DNA of 64,000 nucleotides from Mycolicibacterium doricum (GCF_010728155.1 NZ_AP022605.1:620001-684000); one strand, 5' to 3'; shown: positions 19,455 through 30,295, counted from the stretch's first letter. Numbers and translations: made by a program. Notes: generated by a model not told the origin, from the letters alone.

Positions 19455-20327
19455 ATGCTGACCGAGCTGGTCGAACTGCCCGGCGGCGCCTACCGGATGG
19501 GCTCGACGCAGTTCTATCCCGAGGAAGTGCCGGTGCACACGGTGGCCGTCGCCCCCTTCGCGATCGAGCGGCATCCCGTCACCAACGCACAGTTCGCGGC
19601 GTTCGCCGACGCCACCGGCCATGTCACCGTCGCCGAACGGGAACTCGACCCCACGCTGTACCCGGGGGTGCCGCCGGCCGACCTGGTGCCCGGCGCGTTG
19701 GTGTTCCAGCCGACTCCAGGGCCCGTGGACCTGCGTGACTGGCGGCAGTGGTGGACGTGGTCGCCCGGGGCGTGCTGGCGCCGTCCGCACGGCCCGGAAT
19801 CGAGTTGGCGCGACCGTCCCGACCACCCCGTCGTCCAGGTCGCCTACCCGGACGCGGCCGCCTACGCGACATGGGCCGGCCGCAGACTGCCCACCGAAGT
19901 GCAGTGGGAGTACGCCGCACGCGCCGGTGCCACCACCACCTATCCCTGGGGCGACGACGCGCAGCCCGGCGGACAGTTGATGGCCAACACCTGGCAGGGC
20001 CGGTTCCCGTACCGCAACGACGGCGCGCTCGGCTGGGTCGGCACCTCCCCGGTCGGCACCTTCCCCGCCAACAAGTTCGGCCTGGTCGACATGATCGGCA
20101 ACGTCTGGGAATGGACGACCACCCGGTTCTCGGCGCACCACCGGCCCGACGGCGCCGTCGAATCATGCTGTGGCCCAGCCGATGCCGACCCCGCCCTCAA
20201 CCAGACGCTCAAGGGCGGCTCCCATCTGTGCGCCCCCGAGTACTGTCACCGGTACCGGCCCGCCGCGCGGTCGCCGCAGTCACAGGACAGCGCCACCACG
20301 CACATCGGCTTTCGCTGCGTGGCCTGA
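19455..20327 (+). CDS. Formylglycine-generating enzyme (sulfatase activator)
   Basis: 290 residues. FGE-sulfatase fold: PGGAYRMGSTQFYPEEVP, RLPTEVQWEYAARAGATTTY, NVWEWT and the C-terminal IGFRC. The two catalytic cysteines that bind copper are Cys259 and Cys264 (GGSHLCAPEYCHRYRPAA). It oxidises the motif cysteine of sulfatases to formylglycine in the cytoplasm; its evident partner is the upstream arylsulfatase. M. tuberculosis Rv0712 is the counterpart in the same location; the small Rv0713 that follows there is absent here. Confidence 0.95.
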   Translation: MLTELVELPGGAYRMGSTQFYPEEVPVHTVAVAPFAIERHPVTNAQFAAFADATGHVTVAERELDPTLYPGVPPADLVPGALVFQPTPGPVDLRDWRQWWTWSPGACWRRPHGPESSWRDRPDHPVVQVAYPDAAAYATWAGRRLPTEVQWEYAARAGATTTYPWGDDAQPGGQLMANTWQGRFPYRNDGALGWVGTSPVGTFPANKFGLVDMIGNVWEWTTTRFSAHHRPDGAVESCCGPADADPALNQTLKGGSHLCAPEYCHRYRPAARSPQSQDSATTHIGFRCVA

Positions 20328-20348
20328 CACCGCCGGACACTGGACGCT

Positions 20349-20378
20349 GACCTGCGGCGATTTGGTTCTCCGCAGGTC
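20349..20378. promoter_or_regulatory. Inverted repeat enclosing the spc promoter -35
   Basis: GACCTGCGG (20349-20357) and CCGCAGGTC (20370-20378) form a perfect 9-bp inverted repeat with a 12-base centre containing the -35 TTGGTT. There is no T-run, so it is not an obvious terminator for the FGE gene; it could be an operator or an RNA hairpin. Confidence 0.5.
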
Positions 20379-20390
20379 CTCACCTAGAAT
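20362..20390 (+). promoter_or_regulatory. Predicted spc operon promoter (TTGGTT-17-TAGAAT)
   Basis: TTGGTT (20362-20367), a 17-base spacer and TAGAAT (20385-20390) make a good housekeeping-sigma promoter. Transcription would start near 20397, leaving a ~180-base leader before rplN. The rest of the 252-base gap shows nothing I can identify. Confidence 0.65.
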
Positions 20391-20579
20391 CAAACGGTTG
20401 CCTTGGGCAGACCTCGGCCGATCGACGATGCTTGACGCTCCTCGCGCAGGCGCTCATCGCGGACCGGCCCTGCGTGCTCTTCGGTGACAGCAAGGACCGC
20501 GTACGTCAGGTCGCGTCCGGGCCCCGGCCCGGCGGTGGGCTTCGCCTGGCGTGCAGACATAACCAGGTCAGGAGATCGA

Positions 20580-20948
<369 letters not shown>

Positions 20949-21269
20949 ATGAAGGTCCACAAGGGCGACACCGTGTTGGTTGTCTCCGGTAAAGACAAGG
21001 GTGCCAAGGGCAAGGTCATCCGGGCCTACCCCGCACGCAACAAGATCCTCGTCGAGGGCGTCAACCGCATCAAGAAGCACACCGCGGTCTCGAGCAACGA
21101 ACGCGGCGCATCGTCGGGCGGAATCGTCACCCAGGAGGCGCCGATCCACGTGTCCAACGTGATGGTCGTCGACTCCGACGGCAACCCCACCCGCGTCGGC
21201 TACCGCTTCGACGAAGAGACCGGCAAGAAGGTGCGCATCTCGAAGCGCAACGGCAAGGACATCGGCTGA
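20949..21269 (+). CDS. rplX: 50S ribosomal protein L24
   Basis: 106 residues; KOW motif in [20 protein letters not shown]. An assembly initiator that binds 23S rRNA early. Directly follows rplN. Confidence 0.98.
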   Translation: MKVHKGDTVLVVSGKDKGAKGKVIRAYPARNKILVEGVNRIKKHTAVSSNERGASSGGIVTQEAPIHVSNVMVVDSDGNPTRVGYRFDEETGKKVRISKRNGKDIG

Positions 21270-21270
21270 C

Positions 21271-21834
21271 ATGACCACTGCAGAGAAAACTCTTCCCCGG
21301 CTCAAGCAGCGCTACCGCGAGGAAATTCGCGAGTCGCTGCAGCAGCAGTTCGGCTACGCCAACGTGATGCAAATCCCGGGCGTGGTGAAGGTCGTCGTCA
21401 ACATGGGTGTCGGTGACGCCGCCCGTGACGCGAAGTTGATCAACGGTGCGGTCAACGACCTCGCCGTGATCACCGGCCAGAAGCCGGAGATCCGCCGCGC
21501 CCGCAAGTCCATCGCCCAGTTCAAGCTGCGCGAGGGCATGCCGATCGGTGCCCGCGTGACGCTGCGTGGCGACCGCATGTGGGAGTTCCTGGACCGCCTG
21601 GTGGCGATCGCGCTGCCGCGTATCCGCGACTTCCGCGGCCTGAACCCCAAGCAGTTCGACGGCACCGGCAACTACACCTTCGGCCTGACCGAGCAGTCGA
21701 TGTTCCACGAGATCGACGTGGACAGCATCGACCGCCCCCGCGGCATGGACATCACCGTCGTCACCTCGGCGACGACCGACGACGAAGGACGAGCGCTGCT
21801 GCGGGCGCTGGGCTTCCCCTTCAAGGAGAACTGA
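21271..21834 (+). CDS. rplE: 50S ribosomal protein L5
   Basis: 187 residues; [20 protein letters not shown] and the C-terminal [20 protein letters not shown]. Central protuberance protein binding 5S rRNA with L18. Confidence 0.98.
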   Translation: MTTAEKTLPRLKQRYREEIRESLQQQFGYANVMQIPGVVKVVVNMGVGDAARDAKLINGAVNDLAVITGQKPEIRRARKSIAQFKLREGMPIGARVTLRGDRMWEFLDRLVAIALPRIRDFRGLNPKQFDGTGNYTFGLTEQSMFHEIDVDSIDRPRGMDITVVTSATTDDEGRALLRALGFPFKEN

Positions 21835-21838
21835 GCTA

Positions 21839-22024
21839 ATGGCAAAGAAAGCACTGGTCAACAAGGCCAACAAGAAGCCGAAGTTCAAAGTGCGGGCCTA
21901 CACCCGCTGCCAGCGCTGCGGCCGCCCGCACGCCGTCTTCCGCAAGTTCGGCCTGTGCCGAATCTGCCTTCGCGAGATGGCCCACGCCGGCGAACTGCCC
22001 GGTGTGCAGAAGTCCAGCTGGTAA
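21839..22024 (+). CDS. rpsZ: 30S ribosomal protein S14, zinc-binding (type Z)
   Basis: 61 residues. The paired CxxC motifs CQRCGRP and CRIC mark the zinc-containing form, so it needs Zn2+. Mycobacteria usually carry a zinc-free paralogue elsewhere for low-zinc conditions. Confidence 0.97.
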   Translation: MAKKALVNKANKKPKFKVRAYTRCQRCGRPHAVFRKFGLCRICLREMAHAGELPGVQKSSW

Positions 22025-22117
22025 GCCAGCCCAACCACTAACAAAGCAGTTGCGGAAGGCCCTGGAGCCCGAAGTCTCGGGTCTGGGAACCGCCGCGAGA
22101 AAGGTGAACCGGCTGTC

Positions 22118-22516
22118 ATGACCATGACGGATCCGATCGCAGACTTCTTGACACGTCTGCGCAACGCCAATTCGGCGTACCACGACGAGGTGACTCTGCC
22201 GCACTCGAAGATCAAGGCGAACATCGCCGAGATCCTCAAGTCCGAGGGCTACATCTCCGATTACCGCACCGAGGACGCCCGCGTGGGCAAGTCCCTGGTG
22301 GTGCAGCTCAAGTACGGCCCGAGCCGCGAACGCAGCATCGCCGGCCTGCGCCGGGTCTCCAAGCCCGGCCTGCGGGTCTACGCAAAGTCCACCAATCTGC
22401 CTCGGGTGCTCGGCGGCCTGGGCGTGGCGATCATCTCCACGTCCTCGGGTCTGCTCACCGATCGTCAGGCAGCGCGATCCGGCGTGGGCGGCGAAGTCCT
22501 CGCCTACGTGTGGTGA
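22118..22516 (+). CDS. rpsH: 30S ribosomal protein S8
   Basis: 132 residues; [16 protein letters not shown] and the C-terminal [11 protein letters not shown]. In E. coli S8 autoregulates the spc operon; the 93-base gap before it contains a short CCCGA/TCGGG stem (about 22069-22082) but no clear S8 site. Confidence 0.98.
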
Positions 22517-22529
22517 GGGGGTAGGAAAC

Positions 22530-23069
22530 ATGTCGCGTATTGGAAAGCAGCCGGTTCCGGTTCCTGCCGGAGTCGATGTGACGATCGAGGGTCAGAACGT
22601 CTCGGTGAAGGGGCCCAAGGGCGCCCTGTCGCTCGCGGTCGCCGAACCGATCGTCGTCGCCCGTGATGACGAGGGCGCCATCGTGGTGACCCGGCCCAAC
22701 GACGAGCGGCGCAACCGCTCGCTGCACGGGCTGTCCCGCACGCTGGTGGCCAACCTGGTCGAGGGCGTCACGCAGGGATACACCACCAAGATGGAGATCT
22801 ACGGCGTCGGTTACCGCGTCGCGCTCAAGGGTTCCAACCTGGAGTTCGCGCTCGGGTACAGCCATCCCGTGGTCATCGAGCCGCCGGAGGGCATCACCTT
22901 CGCGGTCGAGACGCCCACGAAGTTCTCGGTCTCGGGTATCGACAAGCAGAAGGTCGGCCAGATCTCGGCGATCATCCGCCGCCTGCGCCGCCCCGACCCC
23001 TACAAGGGCAAGGGCGTGCGGTACGAGGGTGAGCAGATCCGCCGCAAGGTCGGAAAGACAGGTAAGTAA
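22530..23069 (+). CDS. rplF: 50S ribosomal protein L6
   Basis: 179 residues, two related alpha/beta domains; [20 protein letters not shown] and the C-terminal [20 protein letters not shown]. Lies near the factor-binding site. Confidence 0.98.
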   Translation: MSRIGKQPVPVPAGVDVTIEGQNVSVKGPKGALSLAVAEPIVVARDDEGAIVVTRPNDERRNRSLHGLSRTLVANLVEGVTQGYTTKMEIYGVGYRVALKGSNLEFALGYSHPVVIEPPEGITFAVETPTKFSVSGIDKQKVGQISAIIRRLRRPDPYKGKGVRYEGEQIRRKVGKTGK

Positions 23070-23072
23070 GCG

Positions 23073-23474
23073 ATGGCACAGGCAACGGATACCAAGCACA
23101 AGCCGGTCGGGGCGAACATCTCCCAGACGCGCCGACGGGACCGCATCCGCCGTCACGCACGGCTGCGCAAGAAGGTCGCGGGCACCGCACAGCGGCCGCG
23201 TCTGGTGGTGAACCGCTCCTCGCGGCACATCCACGTACAGTTGGTGGACGACCTCACCGGCACGACGCTCGCCGCCGCATCCTCGATCGAGGGTGACGTG
23301 CGGGCCGTCGACGGTGACAAGAAGGCGCACAGCGTGCGTGTCGGTCAGCTGATCGCCGAGCGCGCGAAGGCGGCGGGTATCGACGAGGTGGTGTTCGACC
23401 GTGGCGGTTACAGCTACGGCGGACGTATCGCCGCGCTCGCCGACGCCGCTCGTGAAGGCGGGCTGAAGTTCTGA
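23073..23474 (+). CDS. rplR: 50S ribosomal protein L18
   Basis: 133 residues; a basic N-terminal tail, then [20 protein letters not shown]. Binds 5S rRNA together with L5. Ends [20 protein letters not shown]. Confidence 0.98.
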   Translation: MAQATDTKHKPVGANISQTRRRDRIRRHARLRKKVAGTAQRPRLVVNRSSRHIHVQLVDDLTGTTLAAASSIEGDVRAVDGDKKAHSVRVGQLIAERAKAAGIDEVVFDRGGYSYGGRIAALADAAREGGLKF

Positions 23475-23508
23475 TGACCGACGTGTTCAACACTGGAAGG
23501 ACTGCATG

Positions 23509-24177
23509 ATGGCCGAGCAGGCGAACAATGCCGGGCCGGCGACATCCGACGGCCGGGGCTCGCGGGGTGACCGCGATGGTCGTGGCCGCCGCGACGACCG
23601 TGGCGGCCGCGGGCGCGACGGTGGCGACAAGAGCAACTACCTCGAGCGTGTCGTCTCGATCAACCGTGTCTCCAAGGTGGTCAAGGGTGGACGGCGCTTC
23701 AGCTTCACCGCCCTGGTGATCGTCGGCGACGGCAACGGCATGGTCGGGGTCGGGTACGGCAAAGCCAAGGAGGTTCCGGCCGCCATCGCCAAGGGTGTCG
23801 AAGAGGCCCGTAAGGGCTTCTTCCGCGTTCCCCTGATCGGCGGGACCATCGTGCACCCGGTGCAGGGTGAGGCCGCCGCGGGTGTCGTGATGTTGCGTCC
23901 GGCGAGCCCCGGTACCGGTGTGATCGCCGGTGGAGCGGCACGCGCGGTGCTGGAATGCGCCGGCGTCCACGACATCCTGGCCAAGTCGCTGGGCAGCGAC
24001 AACGCGATCAACGTGGTGCATGCCACCGTTGCCGCGCTGAAGATGATCCAGCGTCCCGAAGAAGTGGCGGCCCGACGTGGCCTGCCCCTGGAGGACGTCG
24101 CCCCCGCGCGCATGCTCAAGGCTCGCCGTGAGGCCGACGCGCTCGCCGCGTCCTCGTCACGTGAAGGGTCGGTGTGA
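23509..24177 (+). CDS. rpsE: 30S ribosomal protein S5
   Basis: 222 residues from the second of two adjacent ATGs (23506 and 23509). The first ~45 residues are a Gly/Arg/Asp-rich low-complexity tail typical of actinobacteria, then [20 protein letters not shown] and [20 protein letters not shown]. Important for decoding accuracy. Confidence 0.97.
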   Translation: MAEQANNAGPATSDGRGSRGDRDGRGRRDDRGGRGRDGGDKSNYLERVVSINRVSKVVKGGRRFSFTALVIVGDGNGMVGVGYGKAKEVPAAIAKGVEEARKGFFRVPLIGGTIVHPVQGEAAAGVVMLRPASPGTGVIAGGAARAVLECAGVHDILAKSLGSDNAINVVHATVAALKMIQRPEEVAARRGLPLEDVAPARMLKARREADALAASSSREGSV

Positions 24178-24179
24178 CC

Positions 24180-24359
24180 ATGGCGGAACTGAAGATCACC
24201 CAGGTGCGCGGCACCATCGGTGCGCGCTGGAACCAGCGGGAGAGCCTGCGCACGCTCGGCTTGCGGAAGATCCGCCAGTCGGTCGTCCGGGAGGACAATG
24301 CGCAGACCCGCGGCCTCATCAAGACCGTGCATCACCTCGTCGTCGTAGAGGAGGTCTGA
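24180..24359 (+). CDS. rpmD: 50S ribosomal protein L30
   Basis: 59 residues from ATG 24180: [24 protein letters not shown] two codons upstream overlaps the rpsE end and is less likely. Standard spc position between S5 and L15. Confidence 0.96.
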   Translation: MAELKITQVRGTIGARWNQRESLRTLGLRKIRQSVVREDNAQTRGLIKTVHHLVVVEEV

Positions 24360-24363
24360 GACG

Positions 24364-24813
24364 ATGACACAGCCGATCAAACTTCACGACCTGAAGCCGG
24401 CCCCCGGGTCGAAGACCGCGAAGACGCGTGTCGGCCGCGGTGAAGGTTCGAAGGGCAAGACCGCGGGCCGCGGCACCAAGGGCACCGGGGCGCGCAAGAA
24501 CGTCCCCGCCGGGTTCGAGGGCGGCCAGATGCCGATCCACATGCGGCTGCCGAAGCTCAAGGGCTTCCGCAACCGCTTCCGCACCGAGTACGCCGTCATC
24601 AACGTCGGCGATCTCGGCCGGCTGTTCCCGAACGGTGGCGACATCGGCCTCGACGAGCTGGTGGCCTCCGGTGCGGTTCGCAAGAACACGCTGGTGAAGG
24701 TGCTCGGAGACGGCAAGCTGAGCGCTGCGGTCAACGTCACCGCGCACAAGTTCAGCGGCAGCGCCCGCGAGAAGATCACGGCCGCAGGCGGTTCGGCGAC
24801 CGAACTGTCCTGA
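24364..24813 (+). CDS. rplO: 50S ribosomal protein L15, end of the spc block
   Basis: 149 residues; Gly/Lys-rich N-terminus ([18 protein letters not shown]) that threads into 23S rRNA and a globular C-terminus. secY is not contiguous: a terminator and about 6.6 kb of other genes separate them, as in M. tuberculosis where sppA and methyltransferases intervene. Confidence 0.97.
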   Translation: MTQPIKLHDLKPAPGSKTAKTRVGRGEGSKGKTAGRGTKGTGARKNVPAGFEGGQMPIHMRLPKLKGFRNRFRTEYAVINVGDLGRLFPNGGDIGLDELVASGAVRKNTLVKVLGDGKLSAAVNVTAHKFSGSAREKITAAGGSATELS

Positions 24814-24820
24814 CACGTCC

Positions 24821-24863
24821 GCACGGAGACCCCGCACACTTCGGTGTGTCGGGGTCTTCGTGC
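24821..24863 (+). terminator. Rho-independent terminator after rplO
   Basis: A stem of about 19 bp (GCACGGAGACCCCGCACAC pairing with GTGTGTCGGGGTCTTCGTGC, one bulged T and one G-U) closed by TTCG. It closely resembles the S10 terminator at 16905-16937. Confidence 0.8.
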
Positions 24864-25011
24864 GCTTGTGGGTTAGGCGTGTGGCTCAGCCGATCGAATC
24901 CCTCGATCGCCATCATGCCGGGGGACGGGGTGATCCCCGAGGGGTGAATTCGTCGGGATCAGTGCGGTTTTGGGGTCGGACTTGTCGTACCCCTCTGAAA
25001 CAATCGAAACT

Positions 25012-26548
25012 ATGTTCGATGGTTCGTTGCCCGAGGTCGGCGATCTGCGTGCGCTCGGTGACGCCGAGTTGGTCGCGGCCGCCGGCGGGTGGACACGGGT
25101 CGAATCTGCCGCCGCAGCGCGCAAACTGGCCGTCATGGCCGAGGTGTTCCGCCGCCGCACCGGCCTCGACGACGCCACCGACCGCAACAACTGGTTCGTC
25201 GACCCCGAAGCAAGCGCGGTCAGCGAACTGGCCGCCGCCGGAGAACATCACCGAAAAGCTCGCGATGTTCCAGACCCACCGCGCGGTCATGCTGCGCGAC
25301 CGTCTCCCCAAGGTCGCCGCCTTGTTCGAACGTGGGCTGATCAGTGATCTGCTCGTGCGCTCCATCGTCGCCCGCACCCTGTTGATCACCGATCCCGATC
25401 TCATGGCCGCCGTCGATGCCGCTCTGGCTGACCAGATCACCACATGGGGCCCCAAATCGGAGCGGAAGACCACCGCTGCCATCGACGCCCTGGTCGAGGC
25501 CCACGACCCGGGAGCGCTGCGGCACATCAAAGACGCCCCGCAGGAGCGCGGAACGGAGTTCGGTTTCATCGGGGACGCCGCCGGCTTCATGACCGTCTGG
25601 GCGCGCATGTACTCTCCCGACGGCGTCGCCCTCGAACAACGCGTCCACGACATGGCGCACTCGGTATGCGCCGAGGACCCCCGCACCATGGACGAGCGCC
25701 GCAACGACGCACTGGCCACGATCGCCACCGGCACCAGCCTGCGCTGCGAATGCGACAACCCCGACTGCCCCGGCGCACGCGACGGCCGCCCCGCCAAAGA
25801 CGTCGTCATCCACGTCGTCACGGAGCAAGCCACTCTGGACCATGCCCGAGCCGCGGCGAACGCACCTGGGCCGCAGCCGGAGGCCGCCGAGCCGGAGGAC
25901 GCCGTCGGGTCCGCGCCGCAACCACCTCCCGCGCCGCGGCCAGCCTGCCCGGCATCGGCGTTCGTCCTCGGTGGCGGCATGCTCGGCGCCGCCGTGCTCG
26001 GCGCCTTCCTCGACCGCGCCAGGATCAGGCCGATCACCCACCCCGGCGACGCCCCACCCGAACCGCAGCACCGACCCTCAGCGGCATTGCAGGACTTCAT
26101 CCGCAGCCGTGACCTGACTTGCCGCTTCCCCAACTGCGACAGACCCGCTCACCGCTGCGACATCGACCACACCGTGCCCTACCCCGCCGGTCCGACCTGC
26201 GCGTCGAACCTCAAATGTCTGTGTCGAAAACACCACTTGCTCAAAACTTTCTGGATCGGTGAAACCGGTTGGCGCGACGAACAACTCGCCGACGGCACGG
26301 TCGTCTGGACCTCACCGACCGGCCAGACCTACGCCACCCACCCCGGCAGCACACTGCTGTTCCCGACTCTGTGCACGCCCACCGCCGAGGCGCCACTACA
26401 GCAGAGCCCGGAACCCACCAAAGACCGCGGCCTGGCCATGCCCAAACGCCGCCGCACCCGCGCCCAAAACCGCGCCCGCTACATCGAAGCGCAACGCCGA
26501 CTCAACGACGACCTCGTCGCCGAACGCAACAGACCACCCCCGTTCTGA
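25012..26548 (+). pseudogene. DUF222/HNH endonuclease (13E12-repeat type), frameshifted
   Basis: Starts MFDGSLPEVGDLRALGDAEL at ATG 25012 and reads DUF222 to about residue 77 (VSELAAAG). Then a single extra G in GG at 25240-25241 moves the rest into another frame, which continues ENITEKLAMFQTHRAVMLRD to 26548. The second part ends in an HNH domain (CRFPNCDRPAHRCDIDHTVP, then LKCLCRKHHLL). The preceding CTTGTCGTACCCC segment resembles the upstream sequence of 13E12-family genes. Removing one G restores one protein of about 511 residues, so it is a recent pseudogene or a sequencing error. The family is multicopy in mycobacteria, with unproven function. Confidence 0.85.
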
Positions 26549-26648
26549 CGCGCGCCGCACCACCTGCATCCACGTCTCCCGGGCCCCCCGAGCCGCGTAC
26601 GCCAACAGCTCCAGCGGCGCGATCATCATCAGCATCCCCGCACGCCGG

Positions 26649-26654
26649 TACCCT
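26649..26654 (+). promoter_or_regulatory. Predicted leaderless promoter of sppA (-10 TACCCT)
   Basis: TACCCT ends seven bases before the ATG at 26662 with no ribosome site between, fitting a leaderless transcript. The 113-base gap after the HNH gene holds nothing else recognisable. Confidence 0.5.
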
Positions 26655-26661
26655 CGGTCCT

Positions 26662-28443
26662 ATGTTCGCCTTCTTACCCGGCATCCCCGGCGCCGACGAC
26701 GTGCGCGCCCTGGTGCGACGGGTCGACACCGCTCGCCACAAGGGCATCCCCAGCGGCTGCGTGCTCGAACTCGACCTGATGTCGGTGCCGCCGGAGACCA
26801 GCGGCTTCGACCCGCTGGCGATGATCTCGGCTCGCGGGCGTCCCATGGTGCTGCGTCAGGCCGTGGCCGCCATCCACCGCGCCGCCGACGACGACCGCGT
26901 GGCCGGCCTGATCGCCCGTGTGCAGATCACCGCCGCACCCGCCGCCCCAGTCCAGGAACTGCGGGAGGCCATCGCTGCCTTCAGTGCCAAGAAGCCCTCG
27001 GTTGCCTGGGCCGAAACCTATCCCGGCACGCTGTCCTACTACCTCGCCTCGGCGTTCGGCGAAGTGTGGATGCAGCCGTCGGGCGCCGTCGGGCTCGTCG
27101 GCTTCGCCACCAGCGCGCTGTTCCTGCGCGATGCGCTCGACAAAGCCGGCATCCAGGCCCAGTTCACCGCGCGTGGCGAATACAAGTCGGCGGCAAACCT
27201 TTTCACCCAGGACAGCTACACCGAGCCGCACCGCGAAGCCGACAGCCGACTCATCGAGAGCCTCAACCAGCAGGTGCTCAGCGCCGTCGCCGCGTCACGC
27301 AAGCTCGATACCAAAGACATCGACGCCCTCGCCGACAAGGCCCCGCTGCTGCGTGACGCCGCAGTCGACAGCGGCCTGGTCGACCGCATCGGCTTCCGTG
27401 ACGAGGCCTACGCGCGGATCGCGGAGCTGACCGGAGCCACGGACATCTCACCTCAGAACGTCGACACCCCCGATGCGCCGCCGCGGCTGTTCCTCTCCCG
27501 CTATGCACGTGCCACCGCACCCGGCGGGGGCCCGCCGATCCCCGGCCGCAAAGCCAAGCCCACCATCGCGGTGGTCACCCTGCACGGGCCGATCGTCAGC
27601 GGCCGTGGCGGGCCCGGCCCACTGCCGCTGGGCAATTCGAGCGCCGGCGGCGACACCATTGCTGCCGCACTGCGGGAAGCCGCCGCAGACAAGGACGTCT
27701 CGGCGATCGTGCTGCGTGTCGAGAGCCCCGGCGGTTCGGTCACCGGCTCGGAGACCATCTGGCGTGAGGTGCTGCGCGCCCGCGAGAACGGCACGCCCGT
27801 CGTCGCCTCCATGGGTGCGGTCGCCGCATCCGGCGGCTACTACGTCTCGATGGGTGCCGACGCCATCGTCGCCAACCCGGGCACCATCACCGGATCGATC
27901 GGCGTGGTCACCGGCAAGCTCGTCGCCCGCGAACTCAAAGACAGGCTCGGTGTCGGCTCGGATTCGGTGCGCACCAACGCCAACGCCGATGCGTGGTCGG
28001 CCGATTCGCCGTTCACCGACGAGCAGCAGGCCCACGTCGAGGCCGAGGCCGACCTGTTCTACACCGATTTCGTCGAACGCGTCGCCGACGGCCGTGGGCT
28101 GTCCGTGGACGACGTCTCCAAGGTGGCGCGCGGCCGCGTGTGGACCGGTGCCGACGCCAGGGAACGCGGCCTTGTCGACGAACTCGGCGGGCTGCGCACC
28201 GCCATCGACCGGGCCAAGATGCTCGCCGGCCTGGAACCCGACACCGACGTGCGCATCATCGGTTACCCGGCGTCGTCGCTGCTCGACATGCTGCGCCCCA
28301 AGCAGTCCTCGCAGCCCGCGGCGGCGTCGCTGCCCGACGCCCTCGGTGTGCTGGTCGGCCGGTCGGTGGTCAATATCATCGACCAGGCCGAGCGGTCGAT
28401 GAGTGGCGTCAGCGCAGTGTGGTTCGGTGACTATAGGTTCTGA
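26662..28443 (+). CDS. sppA: Signal peptide peptidase SppA, long (67K) type
   Basis: 593 residues with two tandem ClpP-like halves. The Ser-Lys dyad of the long type is visible: Lys175 in ARGEYKSAANLF (N-terminal half) and Ser390 in AVAASGGYYVSMGADAIVAN (C-terminal half). It degrades released signal peptides at the membrane. No clear N-terminal transmembrane helix is seen in this start, so membrane attachment is uncertain. The ATG is chosen by the leaderless -10 at 26649-26654; upstream frame lies in the HNH gene. Same position as M. tuberculosis Rv0724. Confidence 0.93.
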   Translation: MFAFLPGIPGADDVRALVRRVDTARHKGIPSGCVLELDLMSVPPETSGFDPLAMISARGRPMVLRQAVAAIHRAADDDRVAGLIARVQITAAPAAPVQELREAIAAFSAKKPSVAWAETYPGTLSYYLASAFGEVWMQPSGAVGLVGFATSALFLRDALDKAGIQAQFTARGEYKSAANLFTQDSYTEPHREADSRLIESLNQQVLSAVAASRKLDTKDIDALADKAPLLRDAAVDSGLVDRIGFRDEAYARIAELTGATDISPQNVDTPDAPPRLFLSRYARATAPGGGPPIPGRKAKPTIAVVTLHGPIVSGRGGPGPLPLGNSSAGGDTIAAALREAAADKDVSAIVLRVESPGGSVTGSETIWREVLRARENGTPVVASMGAVAASGGYYVSMGADAIVANPGTITGSIGVVTGKLVARELKDRLGVGSDSVRTNANADAWSADSPFTDEQQAHVEAEADLFYTDFVERVADGRGLSVDDVSKVARGRVWTGADARERGLVDELGGLRTAIDRAKMLAGLEPDTDVRIIGYPASSLLDMLRPKQSSQPAAASLPDALGVLVGRSVVNIIDQAERSMSGVSAVWFGDYRF

Positions 28444-28472
28444 GCGCCGGGCAGGAGGGCAGCGACGCGGGG

Positions 28473-29381
28473 TTACTGGAGTCGGCCGCTGACGTAGACA
28501 ATCTCGCCGAGCGGATCGTTGTCGTGTTCCACCGTCGGCACCCCGTGTTGGGCGAATAGGTCCGCGCGTGGGAGGCCCGTCATCTGCCACCCGAGTGACG
28601 TCAGGTACTCGACGACGTGTTTGCGGTCCCCGTGGTACACCAGCGACGGCATGTCCAGATCGAGGCCGAACTCGCGCATCTGCGCGGTGCCGGCCCTGGC
28701 CTTCTCGGCATCGAAGTTCATGATCCCCGGCACGTACTCGGTCGCCACCGTGCTGCCTGGTGCGCTCAACGCGGTGACGTTGTCGAACAACAGATCCTGG
28801 GCCTCGGGCGGTAGATAGATCAGCAGCCCTTCGGCGCACCACGCCGTCGGCGCCGTGCTGTCGAAACCCGCCGCCCGCAGCGCGGCAGGCCAGTCCTCCC
28901 GCAGGTCGATCGCGACGGTCCTTCGCTGAGCCGTGGGCTTCGCCCCGATGCCGGCCAGCGTGGACGTCTTGAACTCGATCACCGCAGGCTGGTCGACCTC
29001 GAACACCACCGTGCCGTCGGGCCACGGCAGTCGGTAGGCGCGCGAATCCAGGCCCGAGGCCAGGATCACGACCTGACGGATTCCGGCGGCGGTCGAAGCG
29101 AGGAAGTAATCGTCGAAAAACTTCGTCCGCAGGGCCATCTCGTCGACACGCGCCTGCATCTCCGCGCCTGCGGCCGGATCCATCCCGGTCAGGTCGAAGT
29201 CGCCGTCGGCAACCTTGGTGAAGAAGTCGATACCGACGGCCCGCACCAGCAAAGCGGCGTACGGGTCATCGATCAGGCCACGCGGATCCCGGCTCGCGAC
29301 GGCCCTGCCCGCGGCGACCATGGTGGCCGTCGCCCCCACACTCGACGCCACGTCCCAACTGTCGCCGTCGGCGCGCGCCAT
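28473..29381 (-). CDS. SAM-dependent methyltransferase, LCMT-like mycobacterial family (paralogue 1)
   Basis: 302 residues. Family opening [23 protein letters not shown]-binding [20 protein letters not shown] and [20 protein letters not shown] are diagnostic. These putative O-methyltransferases are abundant in mycobacteria, with undefined substrates. It follows paralogue 2 by two bases on the same strand. Corresponds to the Rv0725c/Rv0726c/Rv0731c group found at this position. Confidence 0.9.
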   Translation of the reverse strand: MARADGDSWDVASSVGATATMVAAGRAVASRDPRGLIDDPYAALLVRAVGIDFFTKVADGDFDLTGMDPAAGAEMQARVDEMALRTKFFDDYFLASTAAGIRQVVILASGLDSRAYRLPWPDGTVVFEVDQPAVIEFKTSTLAGIGAKPTAQRRTVAIDLREDWPAALRAAGFDSTAPTAWCAEGLLIYLPPEAQDLLFDNVTALSAPGSTVATEYVPGIMNFDAEKARAGTAQMREFGLDLDMPSLVYHGDRKHVVEYLTSLGWQMTGLPRADLFAQHGVPTVEHDNDPLGEIVYVSGRLQ

Positions 29382-29383
29382 GC

Positions 29384-30286
29384 CTACCTCATTTCCAACG
29401 TCGCCGTCAGATAGCCGGAGCCGGCGGCCACCGCGGCCATGTCCTTCGGATACTCGAACCCGTTGGCAGCGTACGCGTCAGGCGAGGTCAGCACCTCGAT
29501 CTTCCAACCCCGTCCGGCCAGATAGGTGCCGGCCGGAGTGCGGTCTGCGGTGTAGAAGAGGTCCAGTAGGTCCACGTCGGAGCCCACCTGCTTGGACCAT
29601 TCGCCGACCCGCTGTAGCCAGGCGTCGCCGCAACCACCGAAATCCATGTGCTCGGTGGCGATCCGGCTACCCGGTGCGGACAGCGCCATGATTGCGTCGA
29701 ACAGCCGGTCCTGCGCCTCGGGCGGAAGATAGATCAACAACCCCTCGGCGATCCACGCCGTCGGCGCACTCGCGTCAAAGCCGCTGTGCCGCAATGCCTG
29801 GGCCCAGTCGTCGCGCAGGTCCACTCCGATGCTGCGCAGTTCGGCGGCGGGGGAGGCGCCGAGGGCGGCCAGGGTGCGGGTTTTGAACTCGATCACCTCC
29901 GGCTGGTCGATCTCGTAGACGACGGTCCCGGCGGGCCAGTCCAGCCGGTAGCCCCGGGTGTCGAGGCCGGACGCCAAGATCACCGCCTGACGCACACCTG
30001 CAGCACCCGCCGAGGAGAGGAAGTCGTCGAAGAACCGCGTGCGCACCGCAATCTGCTCGCAGGCGCGCCGGTTGTCGAGCATCGGGTGGCCCTCGACGTG
30101 CATCTCGCCGTCGGCGCGTCGGTTGCAGTGCTCCAGCCCCACGGCCTTGACCAACGGATCGGCGTACGGATCGAAGATCAGCGGGTCGCGCTGTTTGGAC
30201 GCCAGCGCGCGTAAGGCGGCCACGCCGGTCGCCGTGGAGCCGACGCTGGACGCCAGATCCCAGGTGTCACCTTCGGTACGGGCCAT
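29384..30286 (-). CDS. SAM-dependent methyltransferase, LCMT-like mycobacterial family (paralogue 2)
   Basis: 300 residues; [40 protein letters not shown] and [20 protein letters not shown]. The C-terminal third ([20 protein letters not shown]) differs most from its neighbours, which suggests a different substrate. AGGAC lies before the ATG. Probably co-transcribed with the flanking paralogues. Confidence 0.9.
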   Translation of the reverse strand: MARTEGDTWDLASSVGSTATGVAALRALASKQRDPLIFDPYADPLVKAVGLEHCNRRADGEMHVEGHPMLDNRRACEQIAVRTRFFDDFLSSAGAAGVRQAVILASGLDTRGYRLDWPAGTVVYEIDQPEVIEFKTRTLAALGASPAAELRSIGVDLRDDWAQALRHSGFDASAPTAWIAEGLLIYLPPEAQDRLFDAIMALSAPGSRIATEHMDFGGCGDAWLQRVGEWSKQVGSDVDLLDLFYTADRTPAGTYLAGRGWKIEVLTSPDAYAANGFEYPKDMAAVAAGSGYLTATLEMR

Positions 30287-30295
30287 GACGATGTC

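Noticed and set aside
20349..20378. Terminator for the FGE gene
   Set aside because: Nine-bp stem with a 12-base loop and no T-run; it encloses a good -35, so a regulatory reading is preferred.
25012..26548. Complete 13E12 mobile repeat element
   Set aside because: Only the DUF222/HNH gene and a short upstream similarity are seen; no flanking direct repeats or integrase were found.
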